Origin: Cucumis sativus | Lineage: Eukaryota; Streptophyta; Magnoliopsida; Cucurbitales; Cucurbitaceae | Direction: 5' to 3' | NCBI RefSeq assembly: GCF_000004075.3 | Contig: NC_026660.2 | Coordinates: forward strand, 2,294,001 to 2,358,000 | Length of the DNA: 64,000 nt | Part shown: piece after piece, positions 9,353 through 21,371 of the stretch | Layout of the letters: every line of letters starts with the position of its first letter | Position numbering within the stretch: the first letter of the stretch is position 1 | Notes under the pieces: generated by a model | Told to the model about the DNA's origin: nothing | Seen by the model: only the letters and a program-made list of their open reading frames with translations | The model's database searches: none | Translations under genes and position numbers: made by a program

Positions 9353-12300
9353 ATGACGGATTACGACAGCAGGTACGAAGGTAATGGGGAAGATGCGGAC
9401 AACTACGGCGATGGTTTTTCTCCTCAAGCCCGTGCTGCCAGCCACGGTGGCCACGATACTCACACTGATTCCAAATCTCAGGTATTTTACGCTTTAATCA
9501 TGCATCTCAATTCTTTTCTTATATTACCTCTTTTCTTTGATTTGGAGAATTCATCGTTCTGCTGCTTCTAAGCCGAAAATATTCGTTTTTTGAGTTCTAA
9601 TTGGAGTTTACTTACCGTATTCTTTAGATTTAGTCATTACTGGGACCGTTGAGGTTTGATGTTCTGTCCTAGTTTGAGTGGAGTATTCTGAATGAATGAA
9701 ACATCACCTCCAACCTTTCGGTTTTATTTTGAATACTAATTCTTTATCTTATTTCGAACGATACATTTTTTTTTGTTTGGATGTTTGCTATAAAGTACTA
9801 GAGAATGACAATTTAGTAATACGGCGTTCCAATCATGATTTGTAAATTGAAAATTCGAATACAGTAAGGTTAGACCAGCAATTTATACTTAAATATATGA
9901 AATCCAAAGAAATCTACCTATTCTTGTCTCGAAAACTTTTTAATTGAAAACATGATTTTATTTTTGGATCTTAAACCCTACTCTTTTTTGGGATTAGAAA
10001 CGCTGGAACTCGTTTGAAATCCATTAGTATTTTAAGTTACTCAAGATCTTCAAGATAAAAATAGACCACAAGTTAATTCTTGGTGGTTCTTTTTGTTCGT
10101 TTGGAGACAATGTTTAGTTGAGATTAGGCAATTGGGTGATCTTTGGGAATTGGTTTTGTTTCTGCTTTTCTTTTCTTCCTTAGCTTGGGCCCATCATTTA
10201 TATTTAATGTAATGAAGAAGCAGTTTCCTATACATTAAAGGATTACGAAGAAACCAAAACCTTACTAACAAACTATTCTTTTACAGCATGGTTCTAGGGA
10301 TTATGAAAGAGAGTCTTCAAAAAGTCGAGAAAAAGAAAGAGATAAGGGGCGTGATAGGGAGAGGGAGAGGGATCGAGACCGAGGTCGAGATAGGGATAGA
10401 GAGAAAAGCAAGGATGGGGAAAGAGATCGGGAGAAGGATAGAGATAGAGATAGGGATCGCGACAAAGACCGTGATAGGGATCGTGACCGCCATCATAGAG
10501 ACCGCCACAGGGATCGAGGTGAGAGGAGGGAAGGGGGCAGAGGTAGAGATGATGATGATTACTACAGGGGTAGAGACTATGACAGGTAATGGATTGTGTA
10601 TGAACTTTCCTAGCTTGTTGTTCATAATGCATTCTTGCTTCTGACCTTTTGCACTTCAGGGATACATGGTCATTTAACTGCTATCATTTTTTTTTGTAGT
10701 GTAAATATGTATTATTTGACCTTTTTTTGGGTTAAAGTTTGTCAATGGTGGTATAGCTAGTAAATTGGTTTATTATTTCACTTATAGACGGAGAGATTAT
10801 GATAAAGAACGAGAAGACAGGCACAGACGTAGGTCTCGTTCTCGCTCAAAGGGAATACATGAGCATAGGTCAAGGTCCCCTTCTCCAACGCGGTCAAGAT
10901 CACGCTCCAAAAGGTTGGATATGGAAGTTAAAAGCTATACTTTTCTTGTAAAATGTTTTATTTTACGTCCATTTGACGTCATGTGTTGAAACTTAGTAGG
11001 TCTTGACTCTTAATAGTCTGACTTTTTACTGTAATTGCTTTACAGGGGGCTTTCCCTTATATTGGGTTTATTTTGACAGCTGTCAATTGTGAAATAATTT
11101 TGCATAGTTGGAGTCCCTTTGTATAGAGGGAGTTCCCTTTTTTTGTGGACTTGTTTTTTGTATGGTTGTGTATTCTTTTATTTTTTTCTCAATGAATTTG
11201 TTTTCATATAAAAAAGTTATCAGTAAGATAATATGTTATGGATTGATATGTTGTATTTTTGTTGAGATATTGGACTGTCTCCAGTTATAGTTTGAAATGC
11301 GGAAGTGTGAGTTGTTATGAGCTTATGGTTCCTGGCATTTCTCCAACCATATTCGTTTTGTTTTGTTTTTCTTTTTTTATTCAATTTCCCTAGGGAGCCG
11401 TTACTGATATTACTTACCCCACATTATCCATATCTTGAGATGGAGAATACTATTTTTGTACCTCAGTCGTCTAAACGGGAAGTGGTGGAGAGTTGATTTG
11501 GGAGAACTATATTTTTGGTTCTCTTCGAGTAACTTCCATTACAAGTTTTGGACTTTTGGTCTTCCTTTGATTTGTGCCAATTAAAGCTGAAGGAGTAGTC
11601 TTTGCCATATATATTTCTTTCTCTTTCAATGATCTGTTTTTCCTAATAATTTTTGTGAAGTCTAAACAGAATAATTTTTAAGTAGTAGTTGGTATGTGGA
11701 ATGTTTGGTAATATATTTCTGCCATTTCATTCTACAAAAAGTCGTTAAGAGTTCTATTTTTCTCTGGACGATAAATAGATGTTAATCTATTCTTCTAAGT
11801 TTAATTTGTCACGGAAATATAAGTGATGTTCACATTTTGAATTTGAGTAGGGTTTCTGAATATCTTTAAGTGCTAAGAGTTCTATTATTCCATGGACTGT
11901 TAATAATTGTTAAGCTATTTACCAAGTTCTAATTTGTCATCGATGTATAATGGATGAATTTGAGTAGTGTATCTAGGCATTTCTTAAAGGTTAGAGTTCT
12001 ATTTTCCTCTTGACCATAAATAATTGTTAATCTATTCTTCTAAGATCTAATTTATCATGGATATATAATGGTTGCTCATATTCTAAATTTGAGTTGTGTA
12101 TCTGGACATCTATTTTCTTTTTTTTTTTCTGAAAGGAATTTATATGGGCTGAAATCGTACATCCACAATACAGGAATGCTAGGGACGAGCTATCTTTATT
12201 CGGTTTCTCATCTGTTTCATATATTTCGTAGATTCCTTTTCTATTTGTAGTTTAGGAAGAATTCTTCTGCATCATACAAGTTGCGTCTCTCCTGGTCATG

Positions 12301-15300
12301 AGATTTCATGGTTTAACACCTTTGCTTTTGTCTTTGAACTTGTTGTGCTAACATCTATTTATCTGCAGCAAACGAATTAGTGGTTTTGACATGGCTCCTC
12401 CAACAACTGCAATATTGTCTGGTGCAACTGCTGCTGCAGGTACCTAAATCCTTATGCGCAGGAATATCCTTTTGAATTATTTAACTGCTTTTCTTTGTTG
12501 AATATAGTGTGGAAAGTTGACAACAAATTGCATGGTGTTATTGGGTAAGCTATATTTTGTTCCTTAATCTGCATATGTAGTCATTTAAAAATGTGGTCTT
12601 TGGACGGGCTATGCTATTATTTATTATTTACTTGGTACACTCATTCTGGAACTGAGAGGTATTTTGGTTTTTTGTTGCTTGTCTTTGGTGTTTGTTTGTT
12701 GTTTTGTTTGTATGTCTCGTCCAATTTTGTGAGAAGGCAATGTTGGACTACTTGCCCCTCTGTGCTGACAATGGGCGTGAGCTGACTTCTGTAGCTTTTA
12801 TGTGCAAGAAGGACCAATGCACCGGTCAGATGGATCTTGTTCGTCTTCATCTGGAAACTTATTCCTTTTTGGGTAGTCTTACAAATATTTCTCAGAATTT
12901 GTACATGTATAAAATTTGTATGCTTAAATAATTTATTGGAAGAGGTTAAGTTACACTTACACCATACCTTTTTTGTGAAGCATGTAAGTAGTTTCAGGTG
13001 ATACTTGAATCTTCGCGTGTGGCAATGTTGTTGGCTTGAATTTTGATTATTTTCTTAGATTTAGCCTAATTTTTTTAGCAGGCCAGATTCCTGGGACAAC
13101 TCCAGCTATTCCCGGAATGTTTCCTACCATGTTTCCACTGGCGACCGGTCAGGTAATTCTGCTTCTCCCATATTAAAAAGCATGGAAAAAAACAATCTTT
13201 AGGCAAATGTCATTATTAGTTATTTGATAGAATGTTTTTTTATTGAAATAAACAGCTTTCATTGAGACAATGTACTATAAACCCTATTTGATAGAATGTA
13301 TATACTCGTATTTTACATTGTTGCTTTTTAATTGTTTTCATGCAGCCCTTTGGGGCACTTCCTGTTATGCCTGTTCAGGCAATGACACAGCAGGTAATAT
13401 TCAGTACCATTGTAATCTCTTTTTTTGTTGTATGCATTTTAAGGGTGTAAAAGTTTTAAACTTTTTCTGTATGTTCTGATGTTAGGCTACCAGACATGCA
13501 CGACGTGTTTATGTGGGCGGGCTACCACCAACAGCCAACGAACAGGTTTTTGCACCTATTGTGACTCTTGTTTAATATTTTATAGTCCAAAATCTTCCCA
13601 TATTTTCTTGTCCAAAGATCACCATTTGTGCATCCAATTGCAGTTCTTTAGCTAATTTGGTCTGTGTAGGTTTTGGTTTCTAGTAATATTTTGATTCTGT
13701 ATTGCCAAATGCAATATATCGATTCGAAGAACTTATCATTCTTGGCTATGTTTATCTCTCTCAATTTCTCATGCCCAGTTGTTGATAACCTTGCTTTTTC
13801 CTTTTCCTTTCCATGTCTTGTAGCTATTTAGCCAAGGCATACTCGAGCCAACAGGATGCCATATTTGTTATTTACAAAGTTCATTTGTTGTTTGCAGTCT
13901 GTTGCCACATTTTTCAGTCAGGTTATGGCAGCAATAGGAGGAAATACCGCTGGTCCTGGTATGGTGTTTTTTAAGACTTTTTTAATTAATATACGTTGGT
14001 GTTCAGTATTGCTGTATTAAGTTGATCACCTCATGCGATGGCCATCTATCATTTATAGGAGATGCGGTTGTCAATGTATACATTAATCATGAGAAAAAGT
14101 TTGCTTTTGTGGAGATGAGATCTGTTGAGGAAGCCAGTAATGCAATGGCATTGGATGGGATCATCTTTGAGGTACTTCGTTTTCATATGCATATTTTATG
14201 TTCAAACTAAATTTACTGTGCAAAATAGTTTTCTTATTTGTTAATATTGTTCAAATTAGGGAGCACCTGTAAAGGTGCGAAGACCTAGTGATTACAATCC
14301 TTCTCTTGCTGCAACGCTTGGTCCTAGCCAGCCAAACCCAAATCTGAACCTAGCTGCTGTTGGTCTAACTCCAGGTTCAGCTGGTGGTCTTGAGGGTCCA
14401 GACCGCATTTTTGTGGGTGGACTTCCCTATTACTTCACAGAAGCTCAGGTGAGGGAGTTGCTGGAGTCTTTTGGGCCCCTACGAGGTTTTGATCTCGTGA
14501 AAGACAGAGAGACTGGAAATTCAAAAGGATATGCATTTTGTGTTTACCAAGATCTTTCAGTCACAGACATAGCCTGTGCAGCACTCAATGGTATTAAAAT
14601 GGGTGATAAGACGCTCACTGTTCGGCGTGCGAATCAAGGAGCCAATCAACCCAAACCAGAACAAGAAAGTGTTCTTTTACATGCACAGCAGCAAATTGCT
14701 TTACAGGTGGGTGAATTCTAAATGAATGCATGCAATTGCCTCCTTTCTACCTAAGAATTTTTAAATACCAGTTCATCATTGAAATTATCAATTGAATAAT
14801 TTCGGGGAAAAAGGCCAATTGCATACCTCTTCATTAAAGTTGTGATTCAACCAGCATATAGTTTTGTTTTTTGGAGCGCTTTGAAGGACTGAAAATTCTT
14901 AGAATATTATTGTAAAATGCAGAGAATTTCCTAAGAAGTGACAAATAACTTGTAGTGGTTGTAAGGATATGGTTTGTTTCCTTCTTGCATGCCTATTATA
15001 TCAAAACCGATAAGAGTCCATGGTTAAATTTTTATTCTCCATCTATGTCTCAGTATGTCATATTTGTTCTTTTTTAAATAATTGTGCAGTATTATTATCT
15101 TTTGGTTTATAGCTTTCTTACCGTATTCCTCTCTCAGAAGCTTATGCTACAGCCTGGGGCTGTATCCACCAAGGTTCTCTGTCTTACACAAGTTGTGACC
15201 CCTGAAGAGCTTATTAATGATGAAGACTATGAAGATATCATGGAAGACATGCGAGGGGAAGGCGGAAAATTTGGTAAACAAACAAATCTTTTGATTGTGG

Positions 15301-15866
15301 TCCTATAATCTAATAATAGATTCTATATTTTGTTTTTAAATTTTAAAGCTTCATGCTACTCATTGGTTTCTTGTTTGTGTTTTTTTTGTGTGTGATATCT
15401 CTGTTTTACAGCCTTTTCTTGTCCTCACATTCTGGTAGAAAGAATCAGACAAATAACTTACAGACAGAAGCCTCCATAACCTTCTTTCTTTATACACCCG
15501 CCCAATTTGTACTTTACTTGATTCTGCAAATTTGTGGTTTCAAGTGGTTTTTATTGTCTTTTTGCAGGTACATTAGTGAATGTCGTTATCCCGCGTCCAA
15601 GACCCAATGAAGCAGCACCTGGAGTTGGAAAGGCATGATCTTTGAACCACGTTTTTTTCATTTTTTTTTTTTCTATGTTAATTTGGAACTGTAATCTCAT
15701 TGTCCAGGGTTTTGTTGTGTTATATCAGGTCTTTTTGGAGTATGCAGACATTGATAGTGCAACGAAAGCTCGAGCTGGTTTGAATGGAAGAAAATTTGGA
15801 GGGAACCAAGTGATGGCTGTATTCTATCCTGAGAACAAGTTTGCCCAAGGGGAGTATGATGCCTAA
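9353..15866 (+). CDS. U2AF65: splicing factor U2AF large subunit (U2AF65)
   Basis: Nuclear pre-mRNA splicing factor that binds the 3' splice-site polypyrimidine tract and recruits U2 snRNP. Coding exons: 9353-9481, 10287-10585, 10788-10913, 12369-12439, 13082-13152, 13346-13393, 13486-13545, 13898-13958, 14059-14171, 14260-14706, 15138-15273, 15568-15632 and 15729-15866. All phases join, giving 587 residues, the usual plant length. Residues 44-185 are Arg/Asp/Glu-rich then RS-rich. The U2AF35-contact region follows (MAPPTTAILSGATAAAG). RRM1 starts with RRVYVGGLPP (255-264). RRM2 has DRIFVGGLPY (374-383). The C-terminal U2AF-homology motif (about 486-587) carries the R-x-F signature in NGRKFGGNQV. 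The start is the ATG at 9353, giving MTDYDSRY. The last intron has a GC donor. Plants have two or more paralogues; which one this is cannot be told. Confidence 0.95.
11100..11220 (+). mobile_element. LINE 3'-end-like fragment in U2AF65 intron 3
   Basis: The segment runs from GGAGTCCCTTTGTATAGAGG through CTCAATGAATTTG to a short A-rich tail (ATAAAAAAG). It resembles the 3' ends of plant L1-type LINEs as I remember them. No coding part is present. Tentative. Confidence 0.35.
11746..12116 (+). repeat. three degenerate about 120-bp tandem copies in U2AF65 intron 3
   Basis: Copies start at 11746, 11874 and 11992 with (A)AGAGTTCTATT. Each continues through a TGTTAA plus CTAT motif, a CTAATTT.TCA motif and ATTTGAGT.G.GT.TCT. 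Unit lengths are about 128, 118 and 124 bases. The array makes up about a quarter of the 1455-base intron, the gene's longest. Confidence 0.75.
15633..15728 (+). other. GC-AG intron of U2AF65
   Basis: Exon 12 ends GGAGTTGGAAAG followed by gcatga, not gt. The 96-base intron is T-rich and ends TTATATCAG. Frame and family sequence (…GVGK then VFLEYAD…) require this junction. Reading through would hit a TGA two codons later, so the GC donor is the only donor that keeps the conserved sequence. Confidence 0.85.
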
Positions 15867-17128
15867 ACATCATCACATTCTACAGTGATTGGACAAATTG
15901 TGTCGTTGGAAGAAAGAAGAGAATATTTAGTTTTGTTTTAAATGTGGGTAAGTTTGTGTGCCTAAATCTGGAACTCAAATAGCCAAGTAAGTAATGCAAG
16001 TGACCTTAGATCCCAGCTAGATTGTTAGATTTCCTATCATTTTGGAAAAGTAATGGACAGCTTCATCAAACTCTCTTCTCTCTACTTTTAATTTGTAGAA
16101 GCAGATTATTATTATTATTATTATTATTATTAATCTCTCCAATCACGTATTAAATATCTATTTTGTTTGAAATTTTGTGTTTCGAGACACCACAGAGAAC
16201 AGAACTAAACTGAAGTAAATGGGAAAAATATCCAATACATTTTTCTCTTCTTGGTGATTTGGAACAAAGGAAATGGAAACGATGAGATACTATTTCACAA
16301 GCCATTCAGATCTTTTACTGAGTCCAACAACTGGTTTCTTTTGGTCCATCCATACCTATGAATTGTGAATCAAACTACTTTCTCCAGTAACTCGTTAAAA
16401 GCATTTTTAGTGGTTCAAAGGGTATTGTATAGTCTTAAGGTTTTCATGTGAACCAATCAGAAAGTCTTGATGCCATCAAATTTTCAGAGAAGCTATTTTC
16501 ATTTAAACTTGTTTGATGAAAACTAATTTACAGAAAGAACAGACCATCAGTTGTTTAATTGAATAAAAGCGTACATTGGACTTTGAACGGATGTTTCTGC
16601 ACATGTATCTTTTTCGGTGATTTGAAAAAGCAGAACACGATGTTCTTGATTTAAGGAACCAATTCAATTTGAGAAAGCTGAAGCTGAGTACATGATGTTC
16701 TTCATGTTCTTGAAATCAATTTGAGGAAGTTGTGCACATGATGTTCTTGAAATCGGCTTCGTATTTTAGGAAGTTCTATTTATAGAGTTGGGTGTGCTTT
16801 ATGCACTTGATCCTGGTTGGTTCATGGACCAGACCTATGAGCTTAACTACATGTATTTGAGTCATATTTTGGCTTTAGACTCAATCAAACTTAGCCCAAT
16901 TAATAATATTTAATTGGATCAAAGTAATTAACTTAATCCATTGATGAAAACATATGATATCATTAAAATCGACTAATTTATGTTTTCAATTATAATTTGA
17001 GACACATGTCAATTTTTCTTAATTAGTCTCGAATTTAATTATATGTATTTTTCATCATTAACTTAGTAATCGATCTCACAATTTCTTATTCAACGGTATT
17101 TATTTAGGAGTGTATATTGTCACAATTA
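15867..17128. other. 3' flank of U2AF65 and intergenic sequence
   Basis: The first 250 bases are likely 3' UTR. They contain an ATT microsatellite. The remainder is non-coding. A TATTTATAGAG motif near 16788 and repeated GATGTTCTTGA words (about 16637-16760) may mark an old LTR, but I cannot delimit it. Confidence 0.4.
16105..16131. repeat. (ATT)n microsatellite
   Basis: An uninterrupted ATT trinucleotide run of nine units in the presumed 3' UTR of U2AF65. A likely length-polymorphic site. Confidence 0.9.
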
Positions 17129-17340
17129 CAACCTTTCAAATATGGGGCAGACAATTATGCGACACTTGCTCTACTAGGTGAACAAGTTAGTTGTACTAAA
17201 TCCAAAAGTTAGGAGTAAACTCACGTCAGAGAATGATTTTATAAAATGTGAAAGAGAAAGAAAAGTGTTGCAAAAATCATTTAAGAAAGCAATTAAGGCT
17301 AACAATTGCTAGAAAGCTTGGTTTGCAAAGAATACAAGGC
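17129..17340 (-). repeat. LTR-like terminal repeat, left copy
   Basis: Matches 19286-19500 over about 200 bases. Landmarks are GACAATT, GACACTTGCTCTA, GGTGAACAAGT, GTACTAAAT, TTTTATAAAA, AAAGTGTTG and a GACAATTGC/AACAATTGC motif. The two copies flank Ty3/gypsy coding remnants on the - strand, so this is the presumed 3' LTR. Its ends are approximate. Confidence 0.65.
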
Positions 17341-17489
17341 TTAATCAAGGAATTAACTAGTGAGTTTCCTCTATAATACATTTCAAACATTTTCAAATAT
17401 GATATGCTTTCATATGAAAAGTGGAGAAATGTTACTTACAAGCAACATAGAAATTAAAGGAAACAAGCTAAGCTAAGTCAAAAGCATAA

Positions 17490-18510
17490 AAACAAGATTG
17501 AAGTTGGAACTCTTCAATCTTCTACTTCCACGTTTCATGGTCTTCAACATATTCCCAACGTGTTTCTTCCACGGGGAGGTTCTTCCACTTAACCCGGAAT
17601 TCTTGGATTATCCTAGTGGGCCTTCTAGCCTTCCTTATTCAATTTACAAGGATCTCATCAACTTCTTTATCTTCTTTCTGCTTTAGGTCGACACATGGTC
17701 AAGCAATATTGTTGTTCTGCTTGTTGTCGAGATCTTGATGGTAGAGTTTTAAGTTGTTCAAATGAATTCATTCATGTAGGCAATGCCACTCTATACGATG
17801 CATTTTTTATCTTCTTGAGGACTTCTATAAGCCCTTCATATTTTCTGACAAGGTGCTAATAATCTTTGTGCCCTCTAAACCAAAATTTATCTCCAGCTTG
17901 ATAAGGACTTGATCTCTTACTCGAAACTGGAGAGGGCGCCACTTTTTATCAACTCGCTTTTTCATACACTTCAAGGTTTTCTCTAAGTAAGCTCGAGCGA
18001 TGTTTGTAATCTGCTTCCAGTCTTTCGTGAAGTTGTGAGCTTGTGGATTTCTCCCTGTATAAGGATGATAAAAAATATGAGGTAATAAGAGTTGTCTTCC
18101 ACTTACAATTTCAAAGAGACTCTTCCTCAGTGACGAACTAGTTGGAGTGTTGAAATAAAATTAAGCCACATCTAGAAACTGGAGCTAATTCTTTTGTCTT
18201 GCATCAACGAAATGGTGCAAATACTCCTCGAGCATACAATTGAATCGTTGGTCTAACTATCTATCTAAGGGAGGTAGCTTGAAAATATATTTAGACTGGT
18301 TTTTAAGTAGGTAAATAACTTGGTCTAAAAGTTACCAATGAATCTATCATCCTTGTCGCTCACGATGCTTGTCGAGACTCTCCACAACTTTATGATGTGC
18401 TTAAAGAACAATTGTGTTGTTAATTCGACAAAACATTTTTGGTAGTGGGGATGAAAGAGGCATACTTCATGGTTTGTTTTGTTGACTTTTTTTAACCCAA
18501 CTGTCTCCAT
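17490..18510 (-). pseudogene. Ty3/gypsy pol remnant with chromodomain-like end
   Basis: On the - strand, 18510-18325 encodes an integrase-core fragment. It has FFKHIIKLWRVSTSIVSDKD followed by RF, resembling the second catalytic Asp region. About 18260-17720 is a broken integrase C-terminal half. About 17700-17560 resembles a chromodomain (FRVKWKNLPVEETRWE). The chromodomain points to a chromovirus-type element. Many stops and frameshifts are present, so no function remains. RT and RNase H are missing; the region right of 18510 is unrelated low-complexity DNA. Confidence 0.7.
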
Positions 18511-18621
18511 CGTCTATCTCTTAACGCATCTTTCGTTAGCCGCCTCCATTGTCCATCTCTTCTCGCATCTCCCTTCGGTCGACTCCATCATCCATCTCTT
18601 CTCGCATCTCCCTTCCGACCT
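18505..18621. repeat. 39-bp minisatellite, 3 copies
   Basis: Units starting CTCCAT at 18505, 18544 and 18583 have exact 39-base spacing and include ATCTCTT.TCGCATCT. The period is a multiple of three, so the + strand shows a chance 13-residue repeat (SIVHLFSHLPSVD-like). Confidence 0.85.
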
Positions 18622-19039
18622 TGGCCTTCCCTCCATATCTCTCATCTCGCATCTCTCATCTTGCATTTCCTTTTTCTTCTCCGACTCTCATCTTCTTCCA
18701 TCTCTTCGATTTGCACCACCACGCCGACTGACGTGCGAGACACTACCCAATATCAATCCTTCCCAACATCAATCCAAAATCCAAGGTTAGTATCAAAATT
18801 GATCTACTTAAATTAGTGTAGGGTAAGCGTTTTTAGACCCAATTTATAATACCAAAATTTGGGAGTTCTTTACAAAAATATGGAAAAGAGAATTAAGGGA
18901 AAAAAAGAACAAAAACCGATTTCCAAACTAAATCGAACTGCTTGTATTCGATTTGGTTTGAGTCACATAATCAGTGCGGTTCAATTTCGTAATCTTTTCT
19001 TTTTTATTTTTGATTCGATCTGATTTGACCCTAAAATGA

Positions 19040-19285
19040 ACCAAATTGTGTCAAACCCTAGTTTATTAGAGCATTCAAAATGTTTAACCCTCCAACCTTT
19101 TTGTCCAACTTGTTCAGCCGAATCTGGAGAAATCTCACTTCGTCTGAAAATTCTCTAATATACAAGAATTGCTCTTCGATCTCAATCAATTACTCAGATT
19201 GTGACTTTGGCAGTTGTTTCTTTACCAACATGATTACGTCTCACTTAGTCAAGGAGCTATCAAAACTTTGATACCACTTGTCTCA
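19040..19285 (-). pseudogene. primer-binding site and 5' leader of the Ty3/gypsy remnant
   Basis: Read on the - strand, TGGTATCAAAG occurs at about 19266-19276, next to the right-hand LTR-like repeat. It resembles the initiator-Met tRNA primer-binding site TGGTATCAGAGC. Sequence further inward could be the start of gag but holds no intact frame. Confidence 0.5.
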
Positions 19286-19500
19286 CAACCTTTTGAATAC
19301 AACACGGACAATTGTGTGACACTTGCTCTAATCTGGTGAACAAGTCAGTCGTACTAAATTTGAAAGTCACCAGCAAACTGACAGTATGATTTCTCCCTTC
19401 ACGTTTTGAGAGAAAATAGTTTTATAAAACGTGAAAGAAGAAAAGTGTTGAAAACACCGTTAAAGAAAGCATTGAAGACTGACAATTGCAAGAAAGCAGG
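19286..19500 (-). repeat. LTR-like terminal repeat, right copy (presumed 5' LTR)
   Basis: Partner of 17129-17340, on the other side of the gypsy remnant and adjacent to the primer-binding-like site. Similarity is clear but heavily diverged, with small indels, so the insertion is old. Confidence 0.65.
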
Positions 19501-20099
19501 GGCAAATTTATTAAGGGCTGAAGATGTTTGGACATGCGGTCATAGACAACAAATGCCTTGGACAAGCATGCTCATGACATATATGACATCTAGGTTAGAT
19601 TTTTTTATGAAATATTACAGCATAGTAGGTTATTCACGAAAAAATTGTAGCTTTAGGCTATTAGTGTAATTGGCTTAATTAAATAGGTTCTTAGTGTAGA
19701 ATGCTTTCAAAGTTTTTTTTTTCCGAAAAGGAAAGCCCTCAAAGTTAGAAAAGAAGACAACCCCTCATACAAAAAAAGAAAATAGATTTACTAAAATACC
19801 CACGGGGCAATAAACTATCACCAAAGCTCCTTATTTCCATCCGAAATACATAGGGAAAAAGGGAAAGGAAAAAAACAAGCCCAATTTAAGAAAACAAAAA
19901 ACTAAAACTAAAGGAGCATAAGAAAGGGTTACGCAATTTCATAGTATAAAATAACTGCACTGTTTTATAAGAGAAACAAAACCATGTTGACGGACAGGTT
20001 GCTTACAAACTTAAAGGTTGGTTCTCCCTATATTCTGCTAATCTGTGCATGAAAGTTTCAAAAGAATGCTTAGGTGGCTGTAAAATTATGGCAACTTCT
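19501..20099. other. intergenic, 3' flank of the PORR gene
   Basis: No supported gene. The part next to 20100 is the presumed 3' UTR of the - strand PORR gene. Confidence 0.35.
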
Positions 20100-21371
20100 T
20101 TAGCAGTTGTTGTCAATCAGACCATCTGATTCCGAATCATATTCCAAAAGCATGTTATGATCGGACACTTCTTCAGAACTATATAGCGTTTCATTCACTT
20201 CGTCATTATGAAAGTGACCAGATGGATCTTTTTTGTACAAACCTCTACTTCTATCTAGTTGGCCTTTCCTCAACATGCTTGTAAATCTTTCCCTGATACT
20301 AACAAGAGGATGTTTCTGTACAAGCTTATCACCATCATATGCTTCTCGAAGGATTACAGTCTGCGTGTCATCCTTCTTAGAGATGTAAAAGATACCAGGA
20401 TGACGCTCAAAGACTTTCGTAAACTTCTGAGGCAAAGAGAATGGTTTTCGAAGGTTGCTTACGTTCTTCCGTTCAGTTTTCTTTTGCAAGGTAAGGTGAA
20501 GAAGCTCATGAAAGACTCCGACAATCCTCTTTTCAGATACATCAGTACGGGGATCCAAATGAGAGGCATCACAATATGGAGAAGTGTAAGGGAGCGTCTG
20601 CCATTCTTTTAACCAATCCATGCATTTTCTATTCAGTCCAAAACCCCTTGTAAATCCGATTGGAAAGGCCAAATAGCCATTTCTTATGTCTTCTTCCATT
20701 TGTTGGGAAGCAGCATTCTTCTGCAGTTCAGAAACAGCAAGGTCATTATCCCATTTCAGAAGTTTCAACCCAATACGATGATCTTGGAGCCGGATGAACG
20801 AAAACATGTCATGGTTATATGGAATGAAAGAGTTCTGATAATCATATGGCAGCCCCATGTCCCATCTTAACTGGTCAATTGTCTGTAGAGGAAGTGTGCA
20901 ACCACTAGTAAGCATTAGCAATCTGCAAAGCCTAGATCGAAGATCTGTCCAACACTGACGAAGGACAATGATTTGCTCCGCATGAAGTTCCCTAGCTTCT
21001 GGAGTTAAGCAAAATGATGGCACACGAGTGCCTGCACTATCGAGAATATGTGACTCATGAAAGATGGAAGGATATCTCCTAATGAAGGTAGACATCTTGA
21101 CATCATTTGGAATACCAAGCTGCCGACGATGACGACGCAGATGGTAGACCGGTAAGCAATGTTCGGGACTTGAAGAGATTATAGACACAAGAAAGCAAAC
21201 AGCCTTAAGGTCTTTCTCAGCACTCACTACAGTATCTAAGTCTTTATCTTTCACCCATTTTAGTCTTATGTTTACTAGATAACGACCTTGCAGGTAATTT
21301 AAATTCAAGCCCCTCTGGTTTTTACATAAGAAACCAGAGAGTTTAAGCCTGCTAAACAACCAAGCAACCAT
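20100..21371 (-). CDS. PORR-domain organelle RNA-binding protein (WTF1/RPD1 family)
   Basis: Intronless coding exon for 423 residues. The central 330 residues resemble the plant organelle RNA recognition (PORR, formerly DUF860) domain, whose members bind group II introns in chloroplasts or mitochondria and help them splice. Supporting motifs are the start LKWVKDKDLDTVVSAEKDLK (38-57), the YPSIF block (101-105), LTPEARELH (123-131), DMGLPYDYQ (172-180), and the C-terminal VFHELLHLTLQKKTERKNV plus FERHPGIFYIS. The first 30 residues are basic and hydroxylated (MVAWLFSRLKLSGF…), consistent with an organelle-targeting peptide. The tail after about 390 is acidic and poorly conserved. Likely mitochondrial, because several close family members are, but I cannot assign the paralogue or its target intron. 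Confidence 0.88.
   Translation of the reverse strand: MVAWLFSRLKLSGFLCKNQRGLNLNYLQGRYLVNIRLKWVKDKDLDTVVSAEKDLKAVCFLVSIISSSPEHCLPVYHLRRHRRQLGIPNDVKMSTFIRRYPSIFHESHILDSAGTRVPSFCLTPEARELHAEQIIVLRQCWTDLRSRLCRLLMLTSGCTLPLQTIDQLRWDMGLPYDYQNSFIPYNHDMFSFIRLQDHRIGLKLLKWDNDLAVSELQKNAASQQMEEDIRNGYLAFPIGFTRGFGLNRKCMDWLKEWQTLPYTSPYCDASHLDPRTDVSEKRIVGVFHELLHLTLQKKTERKNVSNLRKPFSLPQKFTKVFERHPGIFYISKKDDTQTVILREAYDGDKLVQKHPLVSIRERFTSMLRKGQLDRSRGLYKKDPSGHFHNDEVNETLYSSEEVSDHNMLLEYDSESDGLIDNNC

Noticed and set aside
10288..10644. Three overlapping open frames on both strands across the U2AF65 RS exon
   Set aside because: They are shadows of the purine-rich RD/RE-coding repeat of exon 2. Only the frame joining exons 1 and 3 gives the conserved protein.
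12591..12931. Overlapping open frames in U2AF65 intron 4
   Set aside because: They lie inside an intron, overlap on both strands, and show no domain or conserved start.
18479..18790. + strand open frame with 13-residue repeats
   Set aside because: The repeat is explained by a 39-bp minisatellite; no start context, no domain, and it lies inside a dead retroelement.
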